From Deltaproteobacteria bacterium Ga0077539 (GTDB lineage: Bacteria > Myxococcota_A > Polyangia > Polyangiales > Ga0077539): DNA of 64,000 bases. Both the position numbers and the translations under genes were made by a program. Shown here one piece after another: positions 19,201-28,594 of the stretch. Where the stretch lies: positions 1 to 64,000 of the forward strand of contig LNEO01000131.1 in assembly GCA_001465015.1 (NCBI GenBank), in the 5' to 3' direction. The notes under the pieces were generated by a model. It did no database searches, was not told where the DNA came from, and was given only the letters and a program-made list of their open reading frames with translations. How positions within the stretch are numbered: the first letter of the stretch is position 1; every line of letters starts with the position of its first letter.

Positions 19201-22200
19201 TCTTGCATCTCGGCGATGCGCGTGAGCAGCTTGATCTTCTCTCGCTCGACCTGAACGTGCTCGATCTGCGCCTCGAGCGCGCCGAGCAGCTCCGAAGAGC
19301 GCCCGAGCCTCGCGTACAGCCGCTCGAGACCGCGCAGCGCCTGCAGGTTGCTCGCGTCTTGCGCCACCGCCGCCCGCAGCACTTCCACCGCACGCTCAGC
19401 GTCGTTCGCCTTGTCCTCGAGGACGTCCGCGAGCTTCAGCCGAACGACGTTCGCTTGCTCGATGTTGTTCTGCGCCGCGAGCGCCTCGGCCTTGCGGTAG
19501 AGGACGTCGACGAGCGCCGGCCCGTTCGCCCTGCCCTCGTACACCCGCTCGAGCGCGGTGAGCGCCCCGAGGTCGCGAGCGTTGAGGTTGAGCGCCGTCT
19601 TGTAGTGCTCGACCGCCGCGTCCGGCTGATTCAGGTGAAGCTCGAGCACCTCGCCGAGCTCGACGTGAACCTTGCGACGATCCTCTTCGGTACGAGCCAC
19701 CGCCATGCAGCGCTCGAGCAGCTGCGTGAGCTGCGCCCACTGCTGAAGCTTGCGGTAGAGCGCCGTCATCGAGTGCAGCGCGAGCAGGTTGTCCGGCTGC
19801 CGCGCGAGCACTTGCTGGTAGATCGGCAACGCCCACTCGGGCTTGTTGAGGTCCACGCCGTACCACTTGGCCATGTTGAGGCCGATGTGCGTCCAGCGCG
19901 GGTCCGACGCGGCCTTCCACCACTCGTTGGACGTCGCGAGAAGCTCGTTCCACTTCGCGCCCACCGCGGCGAGCCGCTCGAGGAGCGCCACGGTCTCTTT
20001 GTCCGAGACGTCCTCTTCGTACGCGAGCATCGCCGCAGCGAACGCCTGCTCGTTGTCGTTCAGGTTCTGGTCGTACACCTTCGCTGCGCGACGCAAGAGG
20101 TCGACCTTCTCCTTGAGGTCTCCGTCCTCCAGCGCGTCGTGGCGCGCGATGTACATCTCGACCAGCGGCTCCCACCGCCCGTTGTCGCGATGCAGGACCT
20201 CGAGCCGCGCGAAAGCGCGCTCGTGCAGCGTGTCGATCGACTGAATCTGCTCGTACGCCTCGCGCGCGCCGTCGGGCTCGTGGATCTTGTCCTCCCAGAC
20301 CGACGCGATCTCCACGAGGATCGGGATCTTCAGCTCATCGATCGACTGCGCAGCGACGCGGATCTTCAAGACGTCGACGACGTCGCGCCACTCTTCGCTC
20401 GCCGCGTGCAGCTCGAGGAGCTTGGCGATCGCCTCTTCGTCGTTGCTCGAGAGGTCGAGGACGTTGCGCCACGACGTCACCGCGTCGGCGTTCTGCTGAT
20501 AGACGTTCTGGTAGAGCAACGCGAGCTCTGCCCAAATCGCCCGCTGCCGCGCGCCGTCGAGCGTCGCCGCGCCGACCTGGATGTGCTGGTTGAGCGTCGC
20601 AGACAGCTCGTCCCAGTTCGACGTCCGACGAAAGATCTCTTCGAGCGCGACGTACGCAGCGTCGTTGCCCGAATCAATATCGAGCACTCTGCGATACGAC
20701 TCGACCGCGCGCTCGAGGTCGCCGCGCGCCTGCTCGTGCACCGAGGCGATTCGCAGACCAACCTGCGCCTTGCGCTCGTAGTCGTCCGTCGCGACGAGCT
20801 GTCGCTCGAGGGTCTCGACCAGGTCGTCCCACTTGCTCGCGTTCTGGTGCAACGTCGCGAGCACGTCGAGCGCGTCGGGGTCCTCGCCCTTGAGCGCGAG
20901 CACCTCGTTGAGGAGCCGCACCGCGTCCGCCGGACGATTCAGCGGCCCGGCAGCGAGCGCCGCCTGCCGCGTGAAGAAGTCCGCGCGGTCCATGTCGCTC
21001 GAGGCGATCTCTGCCTTCTTCTCGAGGACCTTGTAGAGCTCCTCGCCGTTGCCCGCCGCCGTGTACAGACGGTCCAGCGCCTCGAGCGCTTCGGGGTGCG
21101 ACGCGTCGAGCTGGTCGACGATCACTCGGTAGCGACCGATCGCCTGCTCGGGCTGCGCCAGCTCACCCTCGAGGATCTGCGCGTGACGCAGCGTGAGCTC
21201 GATCTTGAGCGTCGAGTCCTCGACCGCTTGTGACCGACGATCGAGCACCTGCGCCAGGCGCTCGGAGTTGCCCAAGCCGGAGTAGATCACGTCGAGCCGC
21301 TCGAGCGCGTCGGTTTCGAGCGGAGCGACGCTGAGCACGTAGTTGTAGGACGCCTCGGCGTTCTCGACGTCGCGAAGCTCCTCTTCGTACACGCGGCCGA
21401 GACGCTTGCCGACGACGCGCTTGACGTTCTCGTCCGCTGACGCCTCGACGATGTCCGCGTAGCAGCTCGCGACGTCGGTCCACGCGTCCATCGTGCCTGC
21501 GAGACGCTCGGCGTCCGCGAACGATCGCTCGTCCAGCGGCGCCTCGCGCAGGACGCGCATGTGCCAGTTCAGCGCGCCGACACCGTCGCCGAGCTGTCCT
21601 TCGTTGAGGTCCGCGAGCGCGTGCATCGCCGCGGTGCGCTCAGCGGGCTCGGTCACCAACGGGAGGGCCTGCTCGTTGAGCTGCGCGAGCTTCTGCCACT
21701 CGCCCTGACCCTCGTAGATGGGCCGGAGCATCGCGGCGACCTCGGCCTGCTTGGCGCCGCGCGCGAACATCGCCTCGAGCGCCGCCACGGTCGGCGCGTG
21801 CTCGGGCTCGACTTCGAGCACCTCGCGGTACGCGGTGATCGCAGCCTCGATGTCGCCGAGCGGTCCTTCGTTGACCTGCGCCAGCTTGAAGCGAAGCGCG
21901 ACGATCTCCTCCGGCGAGGTGTCGGGGAGCGAGATCGTGACCTTCGTGATGTCCGCGAGCTCTTGCCACTTCTCACCGGCCTCGTAGAGGCGGTCGAGCG
22001 CGCGAGCGGCCTCGCCGTTCTGCGCATCCGCGGCGAGCACCGCCCGATACCGCGCGATCGCGGCGTCCGTGCTCTCGATCTGAACCTCGTAGATCCTGGC
22101 CGTTCGCAGCCCGAGCTCGACCGCCTTCTGCGGCTCACCCGAGAGCTTCGCCAGCTCCGCGTCGTACGCGGCGCCGACCGCGGCCCACCCTTGCGGGTCG

Positions 22201-25200
22201 CTCGCGAGGCGCTCGAGGTTTCCGAGCGTCTGCTCGTTGAGCGGGTCGCTCGGCAGCGCCCGCTTGAACGCGTCGAACGCGCCCGGCAGGTTGTCCAGCG
22301 CGTTCTCGTGGATCTCCGCGATCCGGTGCAAGAGCGCAACGCGATCGAGCGGGTCTTGCGCGTGAACGAGCTGCACTTCGAGCACCCCGACGAGGCGATC
22401 GAACGCTCCCGCTGCGGTGTACACGGGCTCGAGCACGGCGGCCGCGGCGGTCGGCTCCTTGGGTCCGCGAAGGATGTTCTCGAGCGCGGCGAGCGTCGGC
22501 TCGTGCTCGGGCGACGCGTCGAGGATCCCGCGGTAGATGTCCACCGCGCGCGTGACGTCTCCGAGCTGCTTCTCGTGAATCTCAGCGATGCGATAGCGAT
22601 ACGCGTTGACCTCGTCCGGATCCGACGAAAGGTCCGCGGAGCGCTCGAGCACGGACATCAACTCTTGCCAGTTCTTCTGGCCGAGATAGAGCTGATCGAG
22701 CCGCTGCAACGCGGTCAGGTCGCTCGGGTCGAGCTCCAAGACCTTGTTGTACGAGTCGGTCGCCTTCGCGACGTCGTTGAGCTCGGTCTCGTAGACGCTG
22801 CCGACCTCGAAGTAGAGCCGCTTCTTCTCGTCGGGATCGCCGACGAGGTCGATCTTTCGCTGCTGAACATCGAGGAGATTCGGCCAGTCTCCCTGCGCGA
22901 CGTACAGCCGCACGAGCGAATCGACCGCGTTGAGGTCCTCGGGATCGACCTCGAGCACCTTGCGATACACGCCCACGGCGTCGTTCGGACGCTCGAGCAC
23001 GGTCTCGTAGATCTCCGACGCGCGAAACAGATACGCCTTCGCCTCGTCGGGTCCTTCGAGCAACGACGCCTTCTGCAGGTATGCGCCCGCGAGGTCCTCG
23101 TACTTCTCTCCGAGCTGATAGAGCCTCTCGAGCGCCGACACCGCATCGACGTTGCGCGGGTCGATCGCCAGGATCGCCCGATAGTGTCCAACCGCGCCGT
23201 CCGAGCTCTGCAAGAGCTCTTCGTGAACGACCGCCGCGCGCTGGTGCAAAGACACCTTCACCGCGGGGTCCTCGACGGCCGCGACGCGCTCTTCGTAGAC
23301 GCGCGCGAGCTCACCGTACGCCTGGTGCGCGCGCGCGAGCCGCTCGAGCGCAGCGACGGTGTCCTCGTTGCTCGCGTCCTCCGCGAGCGCGCGAGCGCAG
23401 GTCTTGAACGCAGAGCCGGGGTCGTCGAGCGCCGTCTCTTGAAGCTCGGCGATGCGATGCAAAAGCTCGACCTTGCGCGCGGGGTCCGCCGAGAGGCGAA
23501 CCTGAATCTCGTGAACGGCGACGAGCTGATTGTACGCAGCGGACTCGCGATACACGGCCTCGAGGATCTCGGCCACAGGGGTCGCGTGCTCGGGCTGATG
23601 AACGAGGCGCTCGAGCGCCTCCAGCGCCGCGGCGTTGGTCGCGTCGCGCGAGAGCACCTGGCGGTAGATCTCCACCGCGGCGTCCACCTGCGACATCTTC
23701 TCTTCGCGCAGCTTCGCGAGGCGAAGCATGAGCTGCGTCTGCTCGTCAGCGTCTGACGACAGGTCGAGCCGCGCTTGGAGGTTGTCCGCGAGGTCGTTCC
23801 ATCGGGACTGACGCTCGAACAGCTGGTCGAGCGCGCCGAGCGCCCGCGTCGACGCCGGGTCGGCCGCGAGCATCTCCCTGAACGTGCTGATCGAAGCCTC
23901 GGGGTCTCCGAGCTTGGTGTCCTGCACCGTCGCGATCGCCGTCAGCACCTGCTCGCGCTCTTGGGGATCCTGCGTGAGCTCGAGGCGGCCTCGATAGCTC
24001 TCGAGCAGCGCCGGCCAACGCTCGGTGCGGCGAAGCAGTGCCTCGAGCGACTCGCGCGCCTCGTTGTCGCTCGCGTCCGCAGCGAGAACCTTGTTGAAAG
24101 ACTCGACCGCGCTGTCGACCTGCTGGAGCTTCTCGTCCTCGACGGACGCGATCTTCAGCCACGCGCCGCGCGCGACCTCGGGGGCGACGTTTCGCTCGGT
24201 AACCTGGCGGAGCAGCGCGACAAAGCGCGGCCAGCCGCCGGTCGAATCCGCCATCGCTTCGAGAGCGTCGCGGACCTCGGCGCGAGCGGGGTCCTCGAGC
24301 AGCGCCCTTCCGTACGCCTCGAACGCGCGATCAGCGTTGCCGATCTGCGACGCGCACACATCGCCGATCTTGCGAAGCAGCGTCACGCGTTGATCGACGT
24401 CCGCCTCGTCCGCGAGCAGGATCTCGAGGGCGCGGATCAGCGCCTCCCAGTCCGAGCGAAGCTCGTAGATCGGCTCGAGGATACGAGCTGCTTCCGCCCG
24501 GCTATCGGGCTCGCGGAGCAGCATCTCGAGCGCTTCGCGCGCCGGTCCGTGCTCGGGGTTGAGCGAGAGAATCTCCCGGAAATGCTCGATCGCGTCCTTC
24601 GTGCGCCCGAGGTGAGCGTGCAGCGTGCGACCCAAGCGAAACTTCGCGTCGAGCGCCGCGTTCTCGTCGTCGGCGAGCACCGCGAGCTCTCGCTCGAGGA
24701 TGTTCGAGAGCTCGTCCCACTTCTCGAGGCGCGTGTAGAGCGCGTCCAATCGCTTGAGCGCCTCGGCCTCGTCGCCGTACTCAGTGAGCACTTCGACGTA
24801 CGTGTTCACCGCGCTCTCGGGAGCGTTCAGCTCGCCCTCGGACAGAGCGCCGATCGCGTAGAGAACCTCTCGACGCTCATCGGGCCCGTCGGCGCGCTCG
24901 AGCCTGCGCTCGAGGATCCCGTGCAGATCCGACCAACGGTTGGTCTTTCGGAAGAGCTCGTCGAGCGCCGATAGCGCCGCGCGGTTGTCCGCGTCTCGGT
25001 CGAGCACCGCGCGAAAGCGCGCGATCGCCTGATCGGTGTTCGCGATCGGACCCGCGTACAGGTGTCCCGCGCGCAGCGTCAGGGCGATCGACGCCTCGGG
25101 AGACACGCTCCCCGACGCCACTCGATCGACGAGCGCCGCCGCTTCAGCGACCTTCGACGCGCCCGTCGATGAGCGCTCGAGGTCGGCGACCGAACGATCG

Positions 25201-27323
25201 TCCTCGGGCGCCGCTTCGAACGCTGCAGCGAACCGATCGTACGCCTTTTGCGGCTCCTTGAGCTTCTCCTCGTACAGCTCGCCGAGCAGGCGCAGCGTCG
25301 CGACGCGATCGTCGCCCGAGTCGCCTGCTAGCTTCACTTCGTAGGCGCCCGCGAGCTTCTTTCCGTCGTTGGCCGCGCCGTAGATCGGGATCAACGCGAG
25401 CGACGCGTCGCGGTTGTTCGCGTCGAGCTCGAGCACCTTCTCGTAGTACTTCGACGCGCGATCGGGCTTGTCCTTTCGATCAGCCCAGAGCTGAGCGATC
25501 TTGAAGAACAGCTTGATCTTGACGTCATTGCCCGCGCCCGGCTGCTCGCTCTCTCGCTCGAGCACGCGGATGAGCTCGTCCCACTTGCCGCTGTCGGCGT
25601 AGAAGACCTCGAGCTCGTCCCACGCGTGCATCGCGAGGTAGCGCTTCTTCAGCGCCTCCTGCGCGCGCCGATCGTTGGGATCGAGCATCAGCACGCCGCG
25701 CCACGCCTCGACCGCAAGCTCGTCATTGTTGAGCTTGTCGCCCGCGATGGTCCCGAGCTTGACGAGCAGCTGAATCTTCTGCGCCGTGTCCGCGGTCTGC
25801 GCGGCCTGTTCGCGCAGAACGCCAGCGAGCTTGTCGAACTCCTTGGCGCGATCATAGAAGCCCGCGAGCTGCGCGAGCGCCTCGGGGTGCGAGCCGTCAC
25901 GCTCGAGCACCTTCTCCCAGAGCTCGATGCAGAGCTCCGGCTTCTTGACCTTCTCCGCCGCGAGCTTGGCCATCGAGAGCCAGCGATCCAGCTGCTCGTG
26001 CTCGGGCGCCTCGGTCGCCTCGCGACGAAGCAGGTTGAGCAGCTTCTCCCAGTCGCGGCGCTGCTCGTAGCGAGACTTCAAGAACTCGCGGCCCGCCGCG
26101 TGGTCGGGATCGATCTCGAGCAGCGCTTCGTACGCCTTGATCGCCTCGGCAGCGTTGTTTGTCCGCTCGGTGTGGACCTGCGCGATGCGCTCGAACGTGG
26201 CGACTCGCTCGCCGTCGTCCGCGAGAATCTCGGCCTTCTGCGCGAGCGTCTTGACGACGTCCGCCCAACGCTTGGCCGCCTCGAATTTCGTCACTTGCTC
26301 ATCGAGCGCAGCCACCTTCGCAGGGTCCGGCGCGGGCCGCGCCGCGGCTGCAGGCGCAGCAGGGGCCGGCGCAGGCGCGGGAGCCGCCGCAGGAGCCGCG
26401 GCCGCCACGGGCGCAGCAGCGGCAGCAGCGCCGTTGCCAGCGCCCGACAAACGCTTGAGCGTCTCGCGCGCAGCTTCGCGTCCACCCTCCCCCGCGGCCC
26501 TCTCGAGCAGCGCCTGCGCGCGCGCGCGGTCAGCCCTGCGGTAGAGCGCGCGAAGCCCGAAGAGCTCAGCAAGCTCGGGACGCACGTCGTCCGACGACTT
26601 CGACAAGATCGCATCTTCGTGCGCGCTCGCAGCGCCTGCGCGTCCCGCGGCGCTCTGCGCGGCGTCGAGCAGCGCGGCGACGGTCTCGTTCGTCGGGTCG
26701 GCGTGCAGCCCCTGCACGAGCGCGCCCTCCGACCGCTCGCTGTCGGTCGCACGCAACACACGCGCGGCGCGGAGCCACGACTTCGCCGCGTCTGCACCGC
26801 TCGCGCGCTGCGCCTCGGTCTCGATCTCGGTCGCGCGCGTCGCGGCGTCGGTCGCCGCCATGCGCACGTCATCGAGCCGGTCGAGCGCCTCGGCGTCGCC
26901 CGGAAGCACGTCGAGCGCGCGCGCGTAGGAGGCTTCTGCCGCGGCGGCATCTCCGAGATCCCACTGCGTGTCGCCCAAGGTCACGAGCAGCGACGCGACG
27001 ACGCCAGGATCGCTCGCAGACGCCTTGATCTCGAAGTCGAGCGCCTTGGCGACGTTCTGCAGCTTGCCGAGAAAGAGAAAGACGCCGCGCGCACGGCCGA
27101 GCGCCTCGATTCGCCGCGGATCGGCGCGAAACGCTCCTTCGTACGACTTCAGCGCCTCGGGCTTGTCGCCCTGCCGCTCGTCGAGCACCCGACCGAGCGC
27201 AAGCTCGATGTTCGACGCATCCTCCGGAGACGACGCGGCGCGGGCGCGCTCCCTGAGCCCCGCAGTGACAGCGTCAACGTTTCGCTCGGACATGAGGCTC
27301 GCGACCAGCTCGTTCGAATCCAT
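16290..27323 (-). CDS. gltI: Giant TPR protein, GltI/AgmK-like
   Basis: A single uninterrupted 3,677-residue protein. From about residue 330 to 3,350 it is almost entirely tandem TPR-type helical repeats of 34-40 residues, with recurring patterns such as A...Y..VLE.DP.N..A...L..LY and W.EL...LER. An Ala/Pro-rich linker (residues about 300-330) separates an N-terminal helical domain from the repeats. The last 315 residues form a non-TPR domain containing YYRPEHYVRTLF and CRAGFLLCGDLD. No signal peptide or membrane segment is seen, so it is probably a cytoplasmic scaffold. By size, TPR content and position after gltG it matches AgmK/GltI of the Myxococcus gliding machine, an AgmU-associated protein. 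The assignment uses remembered gene order and was not searched. Confidence 0.8.
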   Translation of the reverse strand: MDSNELVASLMSERNVDAVTAGLRERARAASSPEDASNIELALGRVLDERQGDKPEALKSYEGAFRADPRRIEALGRARGVFLFLGKLQNVAKALDFEIKASASDPGVVASLLVTLGDTQWDLGDAAAAEASYARALDVLPGDAEALDRLDDVRMAATDAATRATEIETEAQRASGADAAKSWLRAARVLRATDSERSEGALVQGLHADPTNETVAALLDAAQSAAGRAGAASAHEDAILSKSSDDVRPELAELFGLRALYRRADRARAQALLERAAGEGGREAARETLKRLSGAGNGAAAAAAPVAAAAPAAAPAPAPAPAAPAAAARPAPDPAKVAALDEQVTKFEAAKRWADVVKTLAQKAEILADDGERVATFERIAQVHTERTNNAAEAIKAYEALLEIDPDHAAGREFLKSRYEQRRDWEKLLNLLRREATEAPEHEQLDRWLSMAKLAAEKVKKPELCIELWEKVLERDGSHPEALAQLAGFYDRAKEFDKLAGVLREQAAQTADTAQKIQLLVKLGTIAGDKLNNDELAVEAWRGVLMLDPNDRRAQEALKKRYLAMHAWDELEVFYADSGKWDELIRVLERESEQPGAGNDVKIKLFFKIAQLWADRKDKPDRASKYYEKVLELDANNRDASLALIPIYGAANDGKKLAGAYEVKLAGDSGDDRVATLRLLGELYEEKLKEPQKAYDRFAAAFEAAPEDDRSVADLERSSTGASKVAEAAALVDRVASGSVSPEASIALTLRAGHLYAGPIANTDQAIARFRAVLDRDADNRAALSALDELFRKTNRWSDLHGILERRLERADGPDERREVLYAIGALSEGELNAPESAVNTYVEVLTEYGDEAEALKRLDALYTRLEKWDELSNILERELAVLADDENAALDAKFRLGRTLHAHLGRTKDAIEHFREILSLNPEHGPAREALEMLLREPDSRAEAARILEPIYELRSDWEALIRALEILLADEADVDQRVTLLRKIGDVCASQIGNADRAFEAYGRALLEDPARAEVRDALEAMADSTGGWPRFVALLRQVTERNVAPEVARGAWLKIASVEDEKLQQVDSAVESFNKVLAADASDNEARESLEALLRRTERWPALLESYRGRLELTQDPQEREQVLTAIATVQDTKLGDPEASISTFREMLAADPASTRALGALDQLFERQSRWNDLADNLQARLDLSSDADEQTQLMLRLAKLREEKMSQVDAAVEIYRQVLSRDATNAAALEALERLVHQPEHATPVAEILEAVYRESAAYNQLVAVHEIQVRLSADPARKVELLHRIAELQETALDDPGSAFKTCARALAEDASNEDTVAALERLARAHQAYGELARVYEERVAAVEDPAVKVSLHQRAAVVHEELLQSSDGAVGHYRAILAIDPRNVDAVSALERLYQLGEKYEDLAGAYLQKASLLEGPDEAKAYLFRASEIYETVLERPNDAVGVYRKVLEVDPEDLNAVDSLVRLYVAQGDWPNLLDVQQRKIDLVGDPDEKKRLYFEVGSVYETELNDVAKATDSYNKVLELDPSDLTALQRLDQLYLGQKNWQELMSVLERSADLSSDPDEVNAYRYRIAEIHEKQLGDVTRAVDIYRGILDASPEHEPTLAALENILRGPKEPTAAAAVLEPVYTAAGAFDRLVGVLEVQLVHAQDPLDRVALLHRIAEIHENALDNLPGAFDAFKRALPSDPLNEQTLGNLERLASDPQGWAAVGAAYDAELAKLSGEPQKAVELGLRTARIYEVQIESTDAAIARYRAVLAADAQNGEAARALDRLYEAGEKWQELADITKVTISLPDTSPEEIVALRFKLAQVNEGPLGDIEAAITAYREVLEVEPEHAPTVAALEAMFARGAKQAEVAAMLRPIYEGQGEWQKLAQLNEQALPLVTEPAERTAAMHALADLNEGQLGDGVGALNWHMRVLREAPLDERSFADAERLAGTMDAWTDVASCYADIVEASADENVKRVVGKRLGRVYEEELRDVENAEASYNYVLSVAPLETDALERLDVIYSGLGNSERLAQVLDRRSQAVEDSTLKIELTLRHAQILEGELAQPEQAIGRYRVIVDQLDASHPEALEALDRLYTAAGNGEELYKVLEKKAEIASSDMDRADFFTRQAALAAGPLNRPADAVRLLNEVLALKGEDPDALDVLATLHQNASKWDDLVETLERQLVATDDYERKAQVGLRIASVHEQARGDLERAVESYRRVLDIDSGNDAAYVALEEIFRRTSNWDELSATLNQHIQVGAATLDGARQRAIWAELALLYQNVYQQNADAVTSWRNVLDLSSNDEEAIAKLLELHAASEEWRDVVDVLKIRVAAQSIDELKIPILVEIASVWEDKIHEPDGAREAYEQIQSIDTLHERAFARLEVLHRDNGRWEPLVEMYIARHDALEDGDLKEKVDLLRRAAKVYDQNLNDNEQAFAAAMLAYEEDVSDKETVALLERLAAVGAKWNELLATSNEWWKAASDPRWTHIGLNMAKWYGVDLNKPEWALPIYQQVLARQPDNLLALHSMTALYRKLQQWAQLTQLLERCMAVARTEEDRRKVHVELGEVLELHLNQPDAAVEHYKTALNLNARDLGALTALERVYEGRANGPALVDVLYRKAEALAAQNNIEQANVVRLKLADVLEDKANDAERAVEVLRAAVAQDASNLQALRGLERLYARLGRSSELLGALEAQIEHVQVEREKIKLLTRIAEMQEEEFVKLPEASARFEQVVEIDPNNDHAYRGLERLYRRQSKWAELLSALDRHISATNDRKERVPLFTAMGQVQADELNDQDRAIDGFQNALDIDYTYLPALEGLARVYEKRSEWDRAIETLRTLSDHERDPVKQVDIRYRIGKLAEEQLQDENQALDLYRSALDVNDAHAPSLGAIRQIFQRRGDQYDAAQYLEREINATEAPRAKAKLYYELGRIWNDHLDERDKAVACFESAIKADPELDDAAFPLVFHYAQTSQWEAAEPLAEVLVRKSARRPPEEQLQLQLVMGRVAMKLGKLDRAVKALSTAHGLDRSNVEVLNELALAHFEKKEWENAFKYYHLLVVHHKDDMAPEGRAELYFRIGVVKREQGDRRRAINFLDKALEEVPNHRPTLEAMVDTYAGDNQWEQVIGYKRAVLDNHVTDVDERYTMLVDIAELWQSKAKNPQKAIQSFNEALEVKADSNNILLMKLLALYQETKQWSRVIETVTKMSEVEKDPAKKSRYAYTVASIYNTEIKNPDEAVNWYNAALDLNPSDLKAFEKINQILTAKKEFKQLERSYRKMLHRINGKGNRDLEFSLWHALGLIYRDRLEKKSEAITAFESASKLKPEDEQEQRILAELYTVTGDSAKAIESYMGMLRREINNSAALKAVYDLHYAARQYDKAWCVANTMCFLLRDNAPQDARAFYEQYKPRRPLAPQSRLDEERWIKDLFHQDEDPFVGKMFACILPALRRVKVRPVAQFGFTAADQQNPQTSSVALVRALGLSAAALNLPQMPAIFLRPQQPGGLAYVPSDPWASVSGGSLLQGMQPVDLQFIAAKHMSYYRPEHYVRTLFPTVTELTMLLLAAIKLVKGDFDVPAEVMSTVQTLAQQMSQDPVNLEGLRKVVKIFLEQGGQVNIKKWFQSVELTACRAGFLLCGDLDVTKKMIAMEPGLPGDVSPTDKLKDTILFSISEPYFRLRESLGITFQAAAAY

Positions 27324-27479
27324 GTTCTTGATGACTCCAGGACTTTGCGCTCAATGGCCCAGCGTTCGCCTTCGCGTCGGGGCTACTTTCTCGTCGGATG
27401 CTCTCGACTGCAGTCGCCTGCACTCGCTGCGATCGCCGCGCTCACACGAGGTCCGCGCGCGGCCAACGGACAAGACCCG

Positions 27480-28385
27480 CTACTGCGCGGGCGTCTGCAG
27501 CTCGGTCAGCTTCGCTCGCGCCTGATCCGTGTACTCCGGCGGAACATCGTTGCTTCGCGTCGAGGTAAACCTCGTCAGATAGAGGATCGCCTGCGCGCGA
27601 CCGTCCGGCATCTCTGCGTACGTCATGCCGAGCGAGAAGAGCGCAACGACGAGGCGCTGGTCCTCTTCGATCGCATGGCGGAAGCTCTCGATCGCCTGCG
27701 GCTTCTGGTTCTGCCGGAGCTGCGTGAGGCCCATCACGTTGTACATCTGCCCTCGCTCGGGAGCTCCGGGCGGCGCGATGTTGAGCCCTTCGCGAAGCAC
27801 CTGCAGCGCTTCGTCGTACTTCTGGTGATCGCGGTAGATGCGCGCGAGGCGCACGTACGCGGAGTACGCGCGCGGCGCGATGTTGATGCAGTCGGTGTAC
27901 GCGCGCAGCGCGTCCTGCGGGTTGTCGAGCAGCTCGGCGAGCTGCCCGAGTCGCATCTGCGCCATCCACAGCTTGTTGTTCTTCTGCAGCGCCGTCGTGA
28001 ACGCGGTCTTCGCCTGCTCGAGGTGCGACGCGCCCGTCGCGCTCTCAGCGTTGTCCGGCGCGGTCGCGATCATGTAGTGCGCGTTGCCGAGCTGGTAGTG
28101 ATAGTCCGCGTTGTTCTGGTTGCGTGAGATCGCCCGCGACAGCGCGTCGACCGCGTTCGTCCAGTCCTTCTGCCGGATGTACGTGAGGGCGAGATTGTAG
28201 AGTGGCTGATCGAAGCGTCGGTCCTCCTCCGCGGCGCGCTGAAATTTCTCTCGCGCGTCGGCGTAACGGTTGGCGCGCAAGAGCGCCATCCCCTGGTTGT
28301 TGCTATCCACCGCTTCGCGGTTGTACTCGCCGCACGCGCTCGCACCGATCAGCGCGAGAGCCCACAGCACGCGGACGCCCTTCAT
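27480..28385 (-). CDS. TPR-repeat lipoprotein in Glt-like cluster
   Basis: A 301-residue outer-envelope protein. The signal peptide ends in ALIGASACGEY, with Cys as the lipidation site. The mature protein is about six TPR repeats (FDQPLYNLALTYIRQKDW, YHYQLGNAHYMI, SAYVRLARIYRDHQKYDEAL), a scaffold for protein contacts. AGGAG lies 7 bases before the ATG, and a separate promoter (28450-28479) and the gltG terminator sit upstream, so this gene and gltI may form their own transcript. It occupies the place of gltH in the remembered Myxococcus gene order but does not look like a beta-barrel, so it is either a second GltE-like lipoprotein or a replacement. Confidence 0.8.
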   Translation of the reverse strand: MKGVRVLWALALIGASACGEYNREAVDSNNQGMALLRANRYADAREKFQRAAEEDRRFDQPLYNLALTYIRQKDWTNAVDALSRAISRNQNNADYHYQLGNAHYMIATAPDNAESATGASHLEQAKTAFTTALQKNNKLWMAQMRLGQLAELLDNPQDALRAYTDCINIAPRAYSAYVRLARIYRDHQKYDEALQVLREGLNIAPPGAPERGQMYNVMGLTQLRQNQKPQAIESFRHAIEEDQRLVVALFSLGMTYAEMPDGRAQAILYLTRFTSTRSNDVPPEYTDQARAKLTELQTPAQ

Positions 28386-28449
28386 CGCTCGCTCCTGAAT
28401 GAGATTTGTTCGTCGAACACGGACACTGCCGCGCCCGATGTCGCGGCGG

Positions 28450-28479
28450 ATTCTAAGAGAGCGATCACACCGCGCTCAA
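28450..28479 (-). promoter_or_regulatory. Sigma-70-type promoter for the TPR lipoprotein-gltI unit
   Basis: On the minus strand TTGAGC (28474-28479) and TAGAAT (28450-28455) are separated by 18 bases. The -10 matches the consensus at five of six positions and the -35 at four. It lies 65 bases upstream of the start codon. It was found by eye in a GC-rich genome, so a chance match is possible. Confidence 0.45.
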
Positions 28480-28536
28480 TACCGATTCGCACGCAACGCG
28501 CGATTGCACGCGCGATTGTTGGGCGGAGAAATGCGC

Positions 28537-28569
28537 AGAGGCCCCGGAGCTGCTCGCTCCGAGGCCTCT
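28537..28569 (-). terminator. Hairpin downstream of gltG
   Basis: A 14-base stem (one mismatch) around the loop TGCTC: AGAGGCCCCGGAGC pairs with GCTCCGAGGCCTCT. It begins 26 bases after the gltG stop on the minus strand. The T-run after it is weak (GCGCATTTCTCC), so termination may be partial and allow read-through to the next gene. Confidence 0.55.
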
Positions 28570-28594
28570 TCTCTCACCCCTTACGCACCTGCGC

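Noticed and set aside
17070-25000. Several 400-730-residue plus-strand frames inside gltI
   Set aside because: They mirror the TPR repeats on the other strand and have no start signals or motifs of their own.
16290-27323. CRISPR-like repeats
   Set aside because: The repeats encode TPR units of a protein with no identical repeats and spacers; no Cas genes are nearby.
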